DNA of 64,000 nucleotides, from contig NZ_CP012382.1 in NCBI RefSeq assembly GCF_001267885.1, positions 5,567,001 through 5,631,000 on the forward strand, read 5' to 3'. The position numbers were made by a program, and so were the translations under genes. A model generated the notes under the pieces. It searched no databases, was not told the origin of the DNA, and was given only the letters and a program-made list of their open reading frames with translations. Shown piece by piece: positions 50,327 to 60,891 of this stretch. The DNA comes from Streptomyces ambofaciens ATCC 23877. GTDB taxonomy: Bacteria > Actinomycetota > Actinomycetes > Streptomycetales > Streptomycetaceae. How positions within the stretch are numbered: position 1 is the first letter of the stretch; every line of letters begins with the position of its first letter.

Positions 50327-50870
50327 TCGCCGAGATGTCGAAGGTCAGCTTGATCTTGTCGGAGACCAGGACGCCGCCCGTCTCCAGTGCCGCGTTCCAG
50401 GTGAGCCCCCACTCCGAGCGCTTGATCTCCGCCTTGCCCTCGAAGCCGACGCGCTCGTTGCCGAACGGGTCCTTGGCGGCGCCGTTGAACTCCAGGTCGA
50501 TGGTGAGGGGCTTGGTGGTGCCGAGGATCGTGAGATCGCCGGTGATGCGGTAGTCGTCGCCGCCGAGGGCCTGCGCCTCGGTGGAACGGAAGGTCATCGT
50601 CGGGAACTCGTCGGTCTTGAAGAAGTCCGCGCTCCTGAGGTGGCCGTCGCGGTCGGGGGAGCCGGTGTCGATGCTGTCCATCGTGATGTCGAGGGACGCC
50701 GTGGAGCGGGACGGGTCGGAGCCGTCCAGCCGCAGCGTGCCGCTGAAGTCGAGGAACTTGCCCTTCACGTTGGTGACCATGGCGTGGCGCGCCGTGAAGC
50801 CGATCGTCGTGTGCGCGGGGTCGATCGTGTACTCGCCGGTCAGGGTGGCGGGGTCCGGGGTCGTGGTCAT
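50313..50870 (-). CDS. YceI family protein
   Basis: A 185-residue lipocalin-like barrel that in relatives binds polyprenoids or similar lipids. Landmarks are GEYTIDPAHTTIGFTARHAMV, VKGKFLDFSGTLRLD, DGHLRSADFFKTDEFPTMTFRS and the C-terminal DKIKLTFDISAIKQA. No signal peptide is present, so the form is cytoplasmic. ATG 50870 has GGAGGACACC upstream; the longer frame to 50936 crosses the promoter region. A short palindrome sits 45 bases upstream of the start. Confidence 0.93.
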   Translation of the reverse strand: MTTTPDPATLTGEYTIDPAHTTIGFTARHAMVTNVKGKFLDFSGTLRLDGSDPSRSTASLDITMDSIDTGSPDRDGHLRSADFFKTDEFPTMTFRSTEAQALGGDDYRITGDLTILGTTKPLTIDLEFNGAAKDPFGNERVGFEGKAEIKRSEWGLTWNAALETGGVLVSDKIKLTFDISAIKQA

Positions 50871-50914
50871 GGTGTCCTCCTGGGGGTGGCCGGGCCGTGC
50901 GGCCGGAGCCTTAT

Positions 50915-50928
50915 GTTGAATGTTCAAC
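50915..50928. promoter_or_regulatory. MarR-like operator upstream of yceI
   Basis: GTTGAA and TTCAAC form a perfect inverted repeat separated by TG. Sites of this TTGAA-type symmetry are common for MarR regulators. No MarR gene is in the window. Confidence 0.5.
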
Positions 50929-51033
50929 CAGTCCAACGGCCCCGACTCTAGACCTATTCCGTCCGGCCATCAACGGTTACGCGCGGGCGACACCCGGACG
51001 CCCGCCTGACGCGCCGCGCAGCGGGGAAAGGTC

Positions 51034-53424
51034 ATGAGCATGACCCCCATATGGCCGTACGCCCGCCGGTCCGGCGCCGCCGGACCGTCCCGCCGCACCT
51101 TCCTGCTCGCGACAGCCGCGACCGCCGCCTTCACCCCTGCCCTCAGTGCCCCTGCCCTCGGTGCCCCCGCTCTCGGTGCGCCCGCCTCCGGTGCCGCCGA
51201 CCCCTACGAGGCCCTCCGCCGGCGCTGGCTCGGCATCACCCTCGGCACCGGCTACGACCCGGGCGCCGAACCGTACGCCTCCCGGCTGGCGGAAACCGGC
51301 GAACACGCCCGCGCCCACCGGGCCGCCATGGCACCCACCCCCACCTCCCTGTGGCCCGGCCGGCCCTTCGACCCTCCCGCCGGGATCACCTTCGCCTACG
51401 GCCGCCTGTGGACCATGGCCCAGGCGTACCTCCAGCCGGGCACCGGCTCCACCGGAGACGCGAGCCTCCTCGCCGACGTCCTGCGGGGACTCGACCACCT
51501 CTCCGCCACCGTCTACCACCCCGGCACCACCCGCTACGGCAACTGGTGGGAATGGCAGATCGGCAGCCCCCGTCTGCTGATGGACATCACGGCCGCCCTC
51601 CACGACGAACTCGGCGCCGACCGCGTCGGCGCCGCCTGCGCCGCCGTCGACCACTTCGTCCCCGACGCGATGCTCGGCGACTACTCCGGCACCTCCACCG
51701 GCGCCAACCGGGTCGACCTCTGCCGCTCCGTCGCCCTGCGCGGCATCCTGGGCCGGGCCCCCGCGAAGATCGCCCTGGCCCGCGACGCCCTCTCCCCGGT
51801 CTTCCCGTACGTGACCGAGGGCGACGGCCTCTACGCCGACGGCTCGTTCGTCCAGCACACCTGGGTCGCCTACTCGGGGACGTACGGCCAGGTCATGCTG
51901 GACGGTCTCGGCCGGCTGTTCACCCTGCTCGCCGGCTCGGAGTGGGAGGTGACGGACCCCGGGAAGCAGATCGTCCTCGACAGCGTCGAACGCGCCTACG
52001 CCCCCCTGATCCACGACGGGCTCGTCATGGACAGCGTCAACGGACGCGCGATCAGCCGGGGGTACCTCCAAAGCGACGACCTGCACGTCATGCGCAGCGA
52101 CCACTTCCACGGCCAGCAGCTCATCGCGGCCATGGCGGTCCTCGCGGGCGGTGCGAGCGACGCGGAGCGCGAGCGCTGGTACGCGCGGATCAAGGGCTGG
52201 ATCGCACGGGACACCGTCACCCCCCTCCTCACGGCGCCCCAGTTCCCGGTGGCCGACCTGGCCCGCCTGCACGCGATCGCCGACGCGCCCGTGGAGGCCG
52301 CGCCCGAGCCCGCCGGACACCACCTCTTCGCGGCGATGGACCGCGCCGTCCACCGCCGGCCCGCCTTCACCGCGAGCCTCGCCATGGCGAGCGACCGCAT
52401 CGCCCACTACGAATGCGGCAACGGCGAGAACCCCCGCGGCTGGCACACCGGCGCGGGGCAGCTCACCTGGTGGGCGAACGGAAGCAGGCCGGACCAGTAC
52501 ACGGACTGGTTCTGGCCGACCGTCGACTGGTACCGCCTGCCCGGCACCACCGTCTCCACCCGGCGCCTCCCCGACCGCGCGGGCGGCGAATGGGGAGCGC
52601 CCAGGCCCGGCGCACGCTGGGTCGGCGGCACGACCGACGGCGAGTACGCGGCCGTCGGCCAGCACCTCAAGGGCCTCGGCTCGACCCTCGAAGCGCGCAA
52701 GTCCTGGTTCTTCCTCGACGACGAGGTGGTCTGCCTCGGCGCCGGCATCACCTGCGCGGACGGCGTCCCGGTCGAGACGGTCGTCGACAACCGCAACCTG
52801 GGGGAGGGCGGCCCCCAGGCCCTCGTCCGCGGCCGCGACTGGGCGCACCTGGAGGGCCACGGCGGCTGGATCGTGCCCGAGGGCGAGCTGCGGACCCTGC
52901 GCGAGGAGCGCACCGGAGCCTGGTCCGACATCAACAGCACCAGCACCACCGAGCGCCGCACCCGCCGCTGGCAGACCCTCTGGCTGGACCACGGCACCGA
53001 CCCCGCCGACGCCGGATACGTCTACGTCCTCATGCCGGGCGCCTCCCGCCGGACCGTCGCCCGACGGGCCGCCGACCGCCACCGGCTCCGGGTCCTCGCC
53101 AACGACGGCCGCTGCCAGGCGGTCGCCGTTCCCCCGCTCGGCCTCACGGCCGCCAACTTCTGGGAGGCCGGCACGGCCGGCCCGCTCACCGCGACGGCGG
53201 GCGCGAGCGTGCTCGTCCGGCGCCGGGGCCGTACCGCCACCCTCTGCGTGAGCGAACCGCCGCGCACGGGAGGGACCCTGGAGGTCGTGTGGGATCATCC
53301 GGCGGGAGCGGTGGTACGGGTCGACAGGACAGTCGAGATCCTGGCGACGGGCCGCCGAGTGCACCTCCGCGTCACTCCAGGGGTGGTATGCGACACCCAT
53401 GAATGTGAGGTGACTCTCAGCTGA
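51034..53424 (+). CDS. Tat-exported polysaccharide lyase family 8 enzyme
   Basis: Secreted lyase of 796 residues, related to hyaluronate, chondroitin AC and xanthan lyases. A twin-arginine signal (SRRTFLLATAATAAFTPAL) is followed by a short Ala-Pro-Ala-Leu-Gly-type repeat. The alpha/alpha toroid shows the family catalytic residues: NWWEWQIGSPR with Asn and aromatic patch, GLYADGSFVQHTWVAYSGTYG with His and Tyr, and NGRAISR with Arg. The C-terminal beta-sandwich follows (YVLMPGASRRTV). It acts outside the cell on a uronic-acid containing polymer, type unknown. Single gene, with no sugar uptake genes nearby, so it may be an acquired function. Confidence 0.88.
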   Translation: MSMTPIWPYARRSGAAGPSRRTFLLATAATAAFTPALSAPALGAPALGAPASGAADPYEALRRRWLGITLGTGYDPGAEPYASRLAETGEHARAHRAAMAPTPTSLWPGRPFDPPAGITFAYGRLWTMAQAYLQPGTGSTGDASLLADVLRGLDHLSATVYHPGTTRYGNWWEWQIGSPRLLMDITAALHDELGADRVGAACAAVDHFVPDAMLGDYSGTSTGANRVDLCRSVALRGILGRAPAKIALARDALSPVFPYVTEGDGLYADGSFVQHTWVAYSGTYGQVMLDGLGRLFTLLAGSEWEVTDPGKQIVLDSVERAYAPLIHDGLVMDSVNGRAISRGYLQSDDLHVMRSDHFHGQQLIAAMAVLAGGASDAERERWYARIKGWIARDTVTPLLTAPQFPVADLARLHAIADAPVEAAPEPAGHHLFAAMDRAVHRRPAFTASLAMASDRIAHYECGNGENPRGWHTGAGQLTWWANGSRPDQYTDWFWPTVDWYRLPGTTVSTRRLPDRAGGEWGAPRPGARWVGGTTDGEYAAVGQHLKGLGSTLEARKSWFFLDDEVVCLGAGITCADGVPVETVVDNRNLGEGGPQALVRGRDWAHLEGHGGWIVPEGELRTLREERTGAWSDINSTSTTERRTRRWQTLWLDHGTDPADAGYVYVLMPGASRRTVARRAADRHRLRVLANDGRCQAVAVPPLGLTAANFWEAGTAGPLTATAGASVLVRRRGRTATLCVSEPPRTGGTLEVVWDHPAGAVVRVDRTVEILATGRRVHLRVTPGVVCDTHECEVTLS

Positions 53425-53566
53425 CGACTTTGTGTGACCCCTACAAGCCTGAACCCCTCTGAGCAGTCGAAACGGCTGCATGTCGTAGGGGTTCTGTTCG
53501 GTGCTACCAGGAAAACGCGTCGGAGACTGTACGGAGTCGACGGCTCGCATTCCTTGGTCGGCTTCG

Positions 53567-53572
53567 TAGAGT
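53567..53572 (+). promoter_or_regulatory. Candidate -10 box of accB (leaderless start)
   Basis: TAGAGT ends six bases before the ATG at 53579, and no ribosome binding site is visible. Transcription would start at the start codon. No good -35 is seen 17-18 bases upstream. Confidence 0.45.
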
Positions 53573-53578
53573 CGCTAC

Positions 53579-55162
<1,584 letters not shown>

Positions 55163-55179
55163 CCCGAGGAGCCACCCCC

Positions 55180-55377
55180 ATGTCCACTCCCGACATCCGC
55201 GTCGAGAAGGGCCACGCCGAGCCCGAGGAAGTCGCCGCCATCACGGCCCTCCTCCTGGCCCGCGCCGCCGCCCGCCCCGCCGAGATCGCCCCGACCCACG
55301 GCGGCGGCCGCGTCCGCGCCGGCTGGCGCCGCCTGGAGCGCGAGCCGGGCTTCCGGGCCCCGCACAGCTGGCGCTGA
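55180..55377 (+). CDS. accE: Acyl-CoA carboxylase epsilon subunit
   Basis: A 65-residue accessory subunit that stimulates the acetyl-CoA carboxylase complex in Streptomyces. It shows the typical IRVEKGHAEPEEVAAITALL start, an alanine-rich helix and the tail ending FRAPHSW. The ATG is at 55180, 17 bases after accB, with GAGGAGCCACCCCC upstream. Short, but family and location agree. Confidence 0.93.
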   Translation: MSTPDIRVEKGHAEPEEVAAITALLLARAAARPAEIAPTHGGGRVRAGWRRLEREPGFRAPHSWR

Positions 55378-55385
55378 CCCCGAGA

Positions 55386-55430
55386 CACACGCAGAGGCCC
55401 CCTCCACTCAGGAGGGGGCCTCTGCGTGTG
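55386..55430. terminator. 20-bp perfect terminator between accE and the conservon
   Basis: CACACGCAGAGGCCCCCTCC at 55386-55405 is the exact reverse complement of 55411-55430, around ACTCA. It is symmetrical and serves the convergent accBE and cvn transcripts. Confidence 0.92.
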
Positions 55431-55557
55431 CATTGAGGGCTGGACAGCGCACCAGGGGCGCGGGGACTGCGCGACCGGCCACGACGCACCCGCACCCGGC
55501 GACGAAACCGCCCCCCGGCAGCCCGGTGGCCGCGGGGGGCGTGTCGCACGGTGCGCG

Positions 55558-56139
55558 CTAGCGCAGACGAGCCATCAGCGCGTGCTCCACCAGCGTGATC
55601 AGCGCGCTCTTCGCGTCGGCGCGGTGCCGGGCGTCCGTCGTGATGATCGGGGTGTCCGGGCCGATCTGCAGCGCCTCACGCACCTCGTCCGGGTTGTACG
55701 GCTGCTGGCCGTCGAATCCGTTGAGGGCGATGACGAACGGCAGGCCGGAGTTCTCGAAGTAGTCGACGGCGGGGAAGCAGTCGGCGAGCCGCCTCGTGTC
55801 GACCAGCACGATCGCACCGATGGCGCCGCGCACCAGGTCGTCCCACATGAACCAGAAGCGGTCCTGGCCGGGTGTACCGAAGAGGTACAGGATCAGGTCC
55901 TGGTCGAGCGTGATGCGTCCGAAGTCCATGGCGACCGTCGTGGTCGTCTTGTCCCCCGTGTGGGTGAGGTCGTCGATGCCCGCCGAAGCGGATGTCATCA
56001 CGGCCTCGGTGCGCAGCGGGTTGATCTCCGAGACAGCGCCGACGAACGTGGTCTTGCCCACGCCGAAGCCGCCCGCCACCACGATCTTCGCGGATGTGGT
56101 GGAGCGGGAAGGACCGCCGCTAGAGCTTGCGAAGTCCAC
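55558..56139 (-). CDS. cvnD2: Conservon GTP-binding protein CvnD (second copy)
   Basis: Ras-like GTPase of 193 residues that forms a membrane complex with the other conservon products, similar in idea to eukaryotic GPCR switches. G1 is GGFGVGKTT at 23-31, G3 the GTPGQDRFWF motif and G4 NGFDG, with QRP-type tail ELVEHALMARLR absent of lipid sites. It begins at GTG inside the end of cvnC2 (20-base overlap). It differs from cvnD1 at only about five positions across the GTPase core. Names follow the S. coelicolor order, where cvn1 and cvn2 lie next to accE. Confidence 0.93.
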   Translation of the reverse strand: MDFASSSGGPSRSTTSAKIVVAGGFGVGKTTFVGAVSEINPLRTEAVMTSASAGIDDLTHTGDKTTTTVAMDFGRITLDQDLILYLFGTPGQDRFWFMWDDLVRGAIGAIVLVDTRRLADCFPAVDYFENSGLPFVIALNGFDGQQPYNPDEVREALQIGPDTPIITTDARHRADAKSALITLVEHALMARLR

Positions 56140-56692
56140 TGAGCACCCTTTCGAGCAGTGTCACGTCTGGCTGGCCGCCGGCGTTCTCGTCGCCGCCGGG
56201 CTGATGGATGGCGACCAGTCCCGCCTCCGCCAAGTCGGCGACGAGGATCCTGGCCACGCCGAGAGGGATCGTCAGGAGGGCCGAGACCTCGGCCACCGAC
56301 TTGATCTCCCGGCAGAGGTTGCAGATCCGCTGATGCTCGGGCAGTTGGCCCTGCATCTGGTGCGGCTGCGCGGTGGTGTGCACCAGTGCCTCGATGGCGA
56401 GCTGGTACCGGGGCCTGGTGCGGCCGCCCGTCATGGCGTACGGGCGCACCAGGGGGTTGTTCGACGCCCCGGCGGGCGCCGGCTCAGGGGTGCGGCGCTG
56501 CGGCTGCACGGGCTGGATGCGCGGAGCGTGCGGCTGGTCGTACGGCGAAGGGCCGGGGCCCTGCGGCGCGTACGGCTGCCGGTGGCTCGGCACGGAGGGG
56601 TAGCCGTATCCGTTTGCCGAGCCGTCGTTCTGGCCCTGGCCAGGGCCGTACGACCAGTTGCCCGATGACGGACCGCCTGGGGGTGTTGCCAC
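56120..56692 (-). CDS. cvnC2: Conservon DUF742 protein CvnC (second copy)
   Basis: A 190-residue protein with a Gly/Pro/Tyr/Gln-rich N-terminal half and a C-terminal DUF742 winged-helix-like domain: LVRPYAMTGGRTRPRYQLAI, the CNLCRE pair of cysteines, SVAEVSALLTIPLGVARILV, LAEAGLVAIHQPG and LLERVLSGLRKL. GTG 56692 has GGAGGAAAAA upstream. It overlaps cvnD2 by 20 bases. DUF742 proteins are the third conserved member of every conservon; molecular function unsettled. Confidence 0.92.
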   Translation of the reverse strand: MATPPGGPSSGNWSYGPGQGQNDGSANGYGYPSVPSHRQPYAPQGPGPSPYDQPHAPRIQPVQPQRRTPEPAPAGASNNPLVRPYAMTGGRTRPRYQLAIEALVHTTAQPHQMQGQLPEHQRICNLCREIKSVAEVSALLTIPLGVARILVADLAEAGLVAIHQPGGDENAGGQPDVTLLERVLSGLRKL

Positions 56693-56786
56693 TTTTTCCT
56701 CCTCCGACTGTGCCTGGCATCCATCACTGTGGAGCCGCGTCCCGAAACTTTACGGCCACGGGACGCCAAAACGCACCGTCTGTCCT

Positions 56787-57209
56787 TTAGTTGAGAAGGC
56801 TCCCTTGGAGCTCCGCCCGCAGATCAGGCGTCAGGACCGTACCGGCACGGTCCACCAGAAGGGCCATCTCGTACCCAATGAGACCGATGTCCGCCTCCGG
56901 GTGTGCGAGAACGGCGAGGGACGAACCATCGGAGATGGACATGATGAAGAGGAATCCCCGCTCCATCTCCACAACCGTCTGGTTCACGCTGCCGCCCTCG
57001 AAGATGCGCGAGGCACCGGCGGTCAGCGAGGTCAGACCGGAGGCGACGGCCGCGAGCTGGTCGGCGCGATCGCGCGGGAATCCCTCGGACATCGCCAGAA
57101 GGAGTCCGTCGGCGGAGACCACCACCGTGTGGGACACCCCCGGGGTGTTGTCCACGAAGTTGGTGATCAACCAGTTCAGGTTCTGTGCCGCCTGGCTCAT
57201 CGGGCTCAC
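56787..57209 (-). CDS. cvnB2: Conservon roadblock/LC7 protein CvnB (second copy)
   Basis: A 140-residue roadblock/LC7 fold protein that pairs with the CvnD GTPase. It reads MSPMSQAAQNLNWLITNFVD with the conserved FPRDRADQLAAVASGLTSL and ending in DLRAELQGSLLN. The GTG at 57209 is chosen because AGGAG of the cvnA2 end lies seven bases upstream, while the next ATG (57200) is too far away. It starts one base after the cvnA2 stop. Confidence 0.92.
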   Translation of the reverse strand: MSPMSQAAQNLNWLITNFVDNTPGVSHTVVVSADGLLLAMSEGFPRDRADQLAAVASGLTSLTAGASRIFEGGSVNQTVVEMERGFLFIMSISDGSSLAVLAHPEADIGLIGYEMALLVDRAGTVLTPDLRAELQGSLLN

Positions 57210-57210
57210 A

Positions 57211-60200
57211 CTAACGCTCCTGGTTGTAGGTGCTGTCAGGACCACGGTGTTCATTCCTTGTGTCCTGGCCGTTCGTTTCACTGCCTGCGCTGCGGCCCCG
57301 TTCGACGCCGCGCCGCAGGTTGCTCAGCCTGCCCCGGACGTCCTCCGGGGCGCGGGAGACCTGCGGGCCTCCCTGGGGAGTGGTTTCGGCGGCGCCCTCG
57401 ACCAGGTTGGCCTTGGGTACCCGCCGTGGCAGACCCGAGGAGGTCACCCCGCCCGCCTTGGGCCTGCGCAGCGCCGAGGCCTGCTGCCAGCGGTCGTCGT
57501 TGGCCGACCGCCAGGTGTCCTCGCCGCCGGCCTCCGGCGCGGTGGCCGGCGCCTCGTGGTCCACGTGCCCCGCCTTGCCCGCGCCGCTCGCGGTGGATCC
57601 GCGGCGGGGGAGACCGGCGTCGGTCATGTCGTGAGCGGCGGAGGGAGCCGGGCCCGGACGGTCGAAGCCTACGCGGTCCGCCTCGTTCACGTCAGCGGCC
57701 TGCGCGGATTCCGCCTCCGGGGCACCCGTGGGGTACTGGTCCGGATAGCCGTTCTGATAGCCGTCCTGCTGGGGCCAGTCGTCCTGGTAGCGCCGCTGCT
57801 CGAAGGCCGAGTAGGTCTCCTGGGCGTCGGCGCCCGCCGGCTTGTGCCCGTTGCGCACCGGCTCCGCGTAGGAGGGGTCCGCGAAGCCGCCGTCGGCCGG
57901 GTAGCCCTCGCCCTGCGGCACGCCGCCGTTCGGCGCGTAGTACTGCTCGCCGTACGACTGCTGCTGCGGCTCCTGGTACGCCGCCTGCTGCTGGTCGGCG
58001 TAGGCCGACGGCTGGTCGTACGAGCCGGTCTGCTGCTCCTGGTAGCCGCCCTGGCCCTGGTCGTAACCCGGCTGCTGTCCGGTGAACCGGTCCTGGTAGC
58101 CGGCGGCGCCGTTCTCCTCACGGCCGCCGTGGTCCGCCGGACCGGGCAGCTCGGGGTGCGACTGGGCCTCCAGGGCGGCGCGGCGCTCCTCGCGCATCAG
58201 CGAGCGGCCGACCGGGTCGAGCTCGCGGATGTCGTCGGGGACCTCGGTGTACCGGCTGTCGTCGAAGCCCAGCTCGGCGGCGGTCCGCATGGGCTGGCCG
58301 ACCTGCCCGAAGTTCTCGCCGTGGAAGTTCTGCTCCGGGATGATCTGGGAGACGGTGAACTCGTCGCGCGGCTGCTGCTCGCCGCCGCCACCGTGGGTGA
58401 TGGCGTCCGGGAGCATGACCAGCGAGGTGGTGCCCGCCTGCTCGCCGGAGGGACGCAGCTGGACGCGGATGCCGTGCCGGTCGGACAGCCGGCCGACCAC
58501 GAACAGGCCCATGCGCTGCGAGATCGCGACGTCCACGGTCGGCGGGTTGGCCAGCTTGTGGTTGATGTCCGCGAAGTCCTCGGCGGTCAGGCCGATGCCC
58601 TTGTCGTGGATCTCGACCATCACCCGGCCGTCGGGCAGCCGGGTCGCGGTGACGCGGACCTTGGTCTGCGGGGAGGAGAACGTGGTGGCGTTCTCCAGGA
58701 GCTCGGCGAGCAGGTGCACGAGGTCGGTCACCGCGCGGCCGTGGATCTCGGCCTCGGGGACGCCGGACAGCTCGATGCGCTCGTACTGCTCCACCTCGGA
58801 GGAGGCGGCGCGCAACACGTCGACCAGCGGGACCGGCTGGTCCCAGCGGCGGCCGGGCTCCTCGCCGGCGAGGACCAGGAGGTTCTCGCCGTTGCGGCGC
58901 ATACGGGTGGCGAGGTGGTCCAGCCGGAAGAGGTTCTCCAGCTGGTCGGGGTCGGCCTCGTTGTTCTCCAGGTCGGTGATCAGGGTCAGCTGGCCCTCGA
59001 TCAGCGACTGGTTGCGGCGCGAGAGGTTGGTGAAGATCGCGTTGATGTTGCCCCGCAGCAGGGCCTGCTCGGAGGCGAGCCGGACGGCCTCGCGGTGCAC
59101 CTGGTCGAAGGCCCGGGCGACTTCGCCGATCTCGTCGGTCGACGTGATCGGGATCGCCGCGACCCGGGTGTCGACCCGGCCGGGGTCGGTGCGGGAGAGC
59201 TGGTCGACGAGCATCGGCAGGCGCTGCTCGGCGATGCCGAAGGCGGCGTTGCGCAGCTGACGCATCGCGCGGCTCATCTGGCGGGCCACCATGCCGGCCA
59301 GGACGAACGCGGCGAGCAGCGCGATGACGACCGCGGCACCCGTGATGTACGCGGCCTGCTCGGCGTCGTCGGCGATGGTGGAGGCCTCGGACACCGCCTT
59401 GTCGGCGAGGTCGGACTCGATCTTGCCGTAGGCGTCGAACTTGAGGGTGTTGACCGCCCACCAGTTTTCCGGCGTGATGCCCTGCTGGGCCAGCTCGGCC
59501 CGCGCGCCGGTGTCCGTGGAGTCCAGCTGGGCCAGTTCCGAGATCATCGTCGTCGGGTTGGCCGGCGGCGGCACGTAGTCCGGGTCCTTGGCCTTGGCCT
59601 CCTTGGCCAGGGCCGCGCCGTCCTCCTTCAGCCGCGCCTCGGCGTCCTCGAGCTTCTGCGCGTCCGCCTCGGTACCGCCGCCGATGTACTCCTCGATGGC
59701 GATGCGCTCCAGGTAGGCGTACGAGGAGAGGGCGACGCGCTGGCTGGCGAGGTGGCTCGGCTCCGGACCCGGCTTGACCAGCATGTGCATGCCGATGGAG
59801 CGCTCGAGGGAGAGCGCCGCCTTGGTCAGGGAGATCGCGTAGACGGTACGGCCGTAGGAGGTGATGTTGCCGGTGCCCAGACCGAGCTCGTTGGCGAACT
59901 CCATCAGGGGGTGGGCGATCCCGGTGTAGCCCTCCTCGGTCTCCACGCCCTTGAGCTTGGAGGTGTAGGCGGCCACGCGGAGCGTCTGGAGCTTGGGCTC
60001 CTGCTCGCGGAAGACCTTCAGCCGGCGCTCCAGACCCGCCTTGCCGGGCATGGCCTGGGCCGCCTCGTCGAAGGCGTCGGCCGCCTGGTCGGTCGCGCGG
60101 CGCGCCTGGGTGACGCCGGTGTCCTTCTCGCCCTTGCCCTGCAACAGGGGGGCCGCCGTGAGGTCACGCTCGTTGTAGAGGGCGTTGGCGTAGCTCAGCG

Positions 60201-60489
60201 ATGCCCGGACCAGGCGCGCGGTGCTCTCCGCGTCCTCCGCGTCCTGCCAGGTGTCGATCGAGCTCTTCACCTGGAAGCCGCCCATGACGAGGCCGACCAG
60301 CACGGGTATGAGCAGGATCGCGTTCAGCCGGGTGGTCACCCGCCAGTTGCGCGGGGAGAAACGGCCACCGCTCGGGGCGGACTCGGCCTTGGTCTCCGAA
60401 GCGGGCACGGGGGCGGACGCCGCTGCGCGCGGCGGCGGGGTGAAGTTGCCCCGGGCCGATGGCTCGGGACTGTTCTTGCTTCGCCTCAC
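57211..60489 (-). CDS. cvnA2: Conservon sensor kinase-like protein CvnA (second copy)
   Basis: Membrane sensor of 1092 residues: basic N-terminus, helix at about 55-73, extracytoplasmic nitrate/nitrite-sensor-like (NIT) domain 80-370, second helix 378-400, HAMP 400-470, a dimerisation helix with RLDHLATRMRRNGENLLVLA (522-541), and a histidine kinase-like ATPase with N box LAELLENATTFS (594-605), DKGIG (629-633) and RMGLFVVGRL (659-668). The last 390 residues are Gln/Tyr/Gly-rich and end in a motif shared with CvnA1 (SGLPRRVPKANLV, VRGRLSNLRRGV). GTG start. First gene of the four-gene operon. Confidence 0.93.
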   Translation of the reverse strand: MRRSKNSPEPSARGNFTPPPRAAASAPVPASETKAESAPSGGRFSPRNWRVTTRLNAILLIPVLVGLVMGGFQVKSSIDTWQDAEDAESTARLVRASLSYANALYNERDLTAAPLLQGKGEKDTGVTQARRATDQAADAFDEAAQAMPGKAGLERRLKVFREQEPKLQTLRVAAYTSKLKGVETEEGYTGIAHPLMEFANELGLGTGNITSYGRTVYAISLTKAALSLERSIGMHMLVKPGPEPSHLASQRVALSSYAYLERIAIEEYIGGGTEADAQKLEDAEARLKEDGAALAKEAKAKDPDYVPPPANPTTMISELAQLDSTDTGARAELAQQGITPENWWAVNTLKFDAYGKIESDLADKAVSEASTIADDAEQAAYITGAAVVIALLAAFVLAGMVARQMSRAMRQLRNAAFGIAEQRLPMLVDQLSRTDPGRVDTRVAAIPITSTDEIGEVARAFDQVHREAVRLASEQALLRGNINAIFTNLSRRNQSLIEGQLTLITDLENNEADPDQLENLFRLDHLATRMRRNGENLLVLAGEEPGRRWDQPVPLVDVLRAASSEVEQYERIELSGVPEAEIHGRAVTDLVHLLAELLENATTFSSPQTKVRVTATRLPDGRVMVEIHDKGIGLTAEDFADINHKLANPPTVDVAISQRMGLFVVGRLSDRHGIRVQLRPSGEQAGTTSLVMLPDAITHGGGGEQQPRDEFTVSQIIPEQNFHGENFGQVGQPMRTAAELGFDDSRYTEVPDDIRELDPVGRSLMREERRAALEAQSHPELPGPADHGGREENGAAGYQDRFTGQQPGYDQGQGGYQEQQTGSYDQPSAYADQQQAAYQEPQQQSYGEQYYAPNGGVPQGEGYPADGGFADPSYAEPVRNGHKPAGADAQETYSAFEQRRYQDDWPQQDGYQNGYPDQYPTGAPEAESAQAADVNEADRVGFDRPGPAPSAAHDMTDAGLPRRGSTASGAGKAGHVDHEAPATAPEAGGEDTWRSANDDRWQQASALRRPKAGGVTSSGLPRRVPKANLVEGAAETTPQGGPQVSRAPEDVRGRLSNLRRGVERGRSAGSETNGQDTRNEHRGPDSTYNQER

Positions 60490-60891
60490 TCGACCAACAA
60501 CCTCTCGGCGGTCGGCACCTACGTCGTGCCGCTGTGTCTCAGAGCCCAGTCCGTCATCGAGTACGCGCTACTGCTGAGTACGTCTTTGACCAGTGGGCAG
60601 TTCTGGCATTCCAGCACGCGGACCTGCGCTCTTCCAAACAGTGGAACGCGGGGGTTACACGTGATGTAAGCCCCAGATAAAACGGTCATAAAGAGCGAGG
60701 GACGTCAAAAGGCGGGGTGTTCGTGAGCACAGCGAGACGGGATGTGCGCGACGCGTGGCGGTACCACCCGATTCCTCTGCCGAAACGTTATGAACGGCGG
60801 AGCCGACCGTGTCAAAGGACACAGTCGGCTCCGACCCGACTACGACAACTGCCGTAGATCATTGCCGACTTGGTTACGACCGTTGCCGGGC
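60490..60891. other. 402-base gap between the two conservons
   Basis: It contains the presumed cvnA2 promoter (reverse strand) near 60490-60660 and the terminator hairpin of the upstream conservon at 60799-60832. AT content is higher here than in the genes. No protein or RNA gene is supported; frames reading through it are continuations of shadows. Confidence 0.6.
60799..60832 (-). terminator. Terminator after the cvn1 operon
   Basis: GGAGCCGACCGTGTC at 60799-60813 pairs with GACACAGTCGGCTCC at 60818-60832. Transcribed from the reverse strand the single mismatch becomes a U-G pair, so all 15 positions pair around a four-base loop. Confidence 0.8.

Noticed and set aside
56791..60669. 1292-codon open frame on the + strand
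   Set aside because: It is the complement of cvnB2 and cvnA2. Composition is Val/Leu/Gly/Arg-rich shadow type, and the reverse strand has clear domains.
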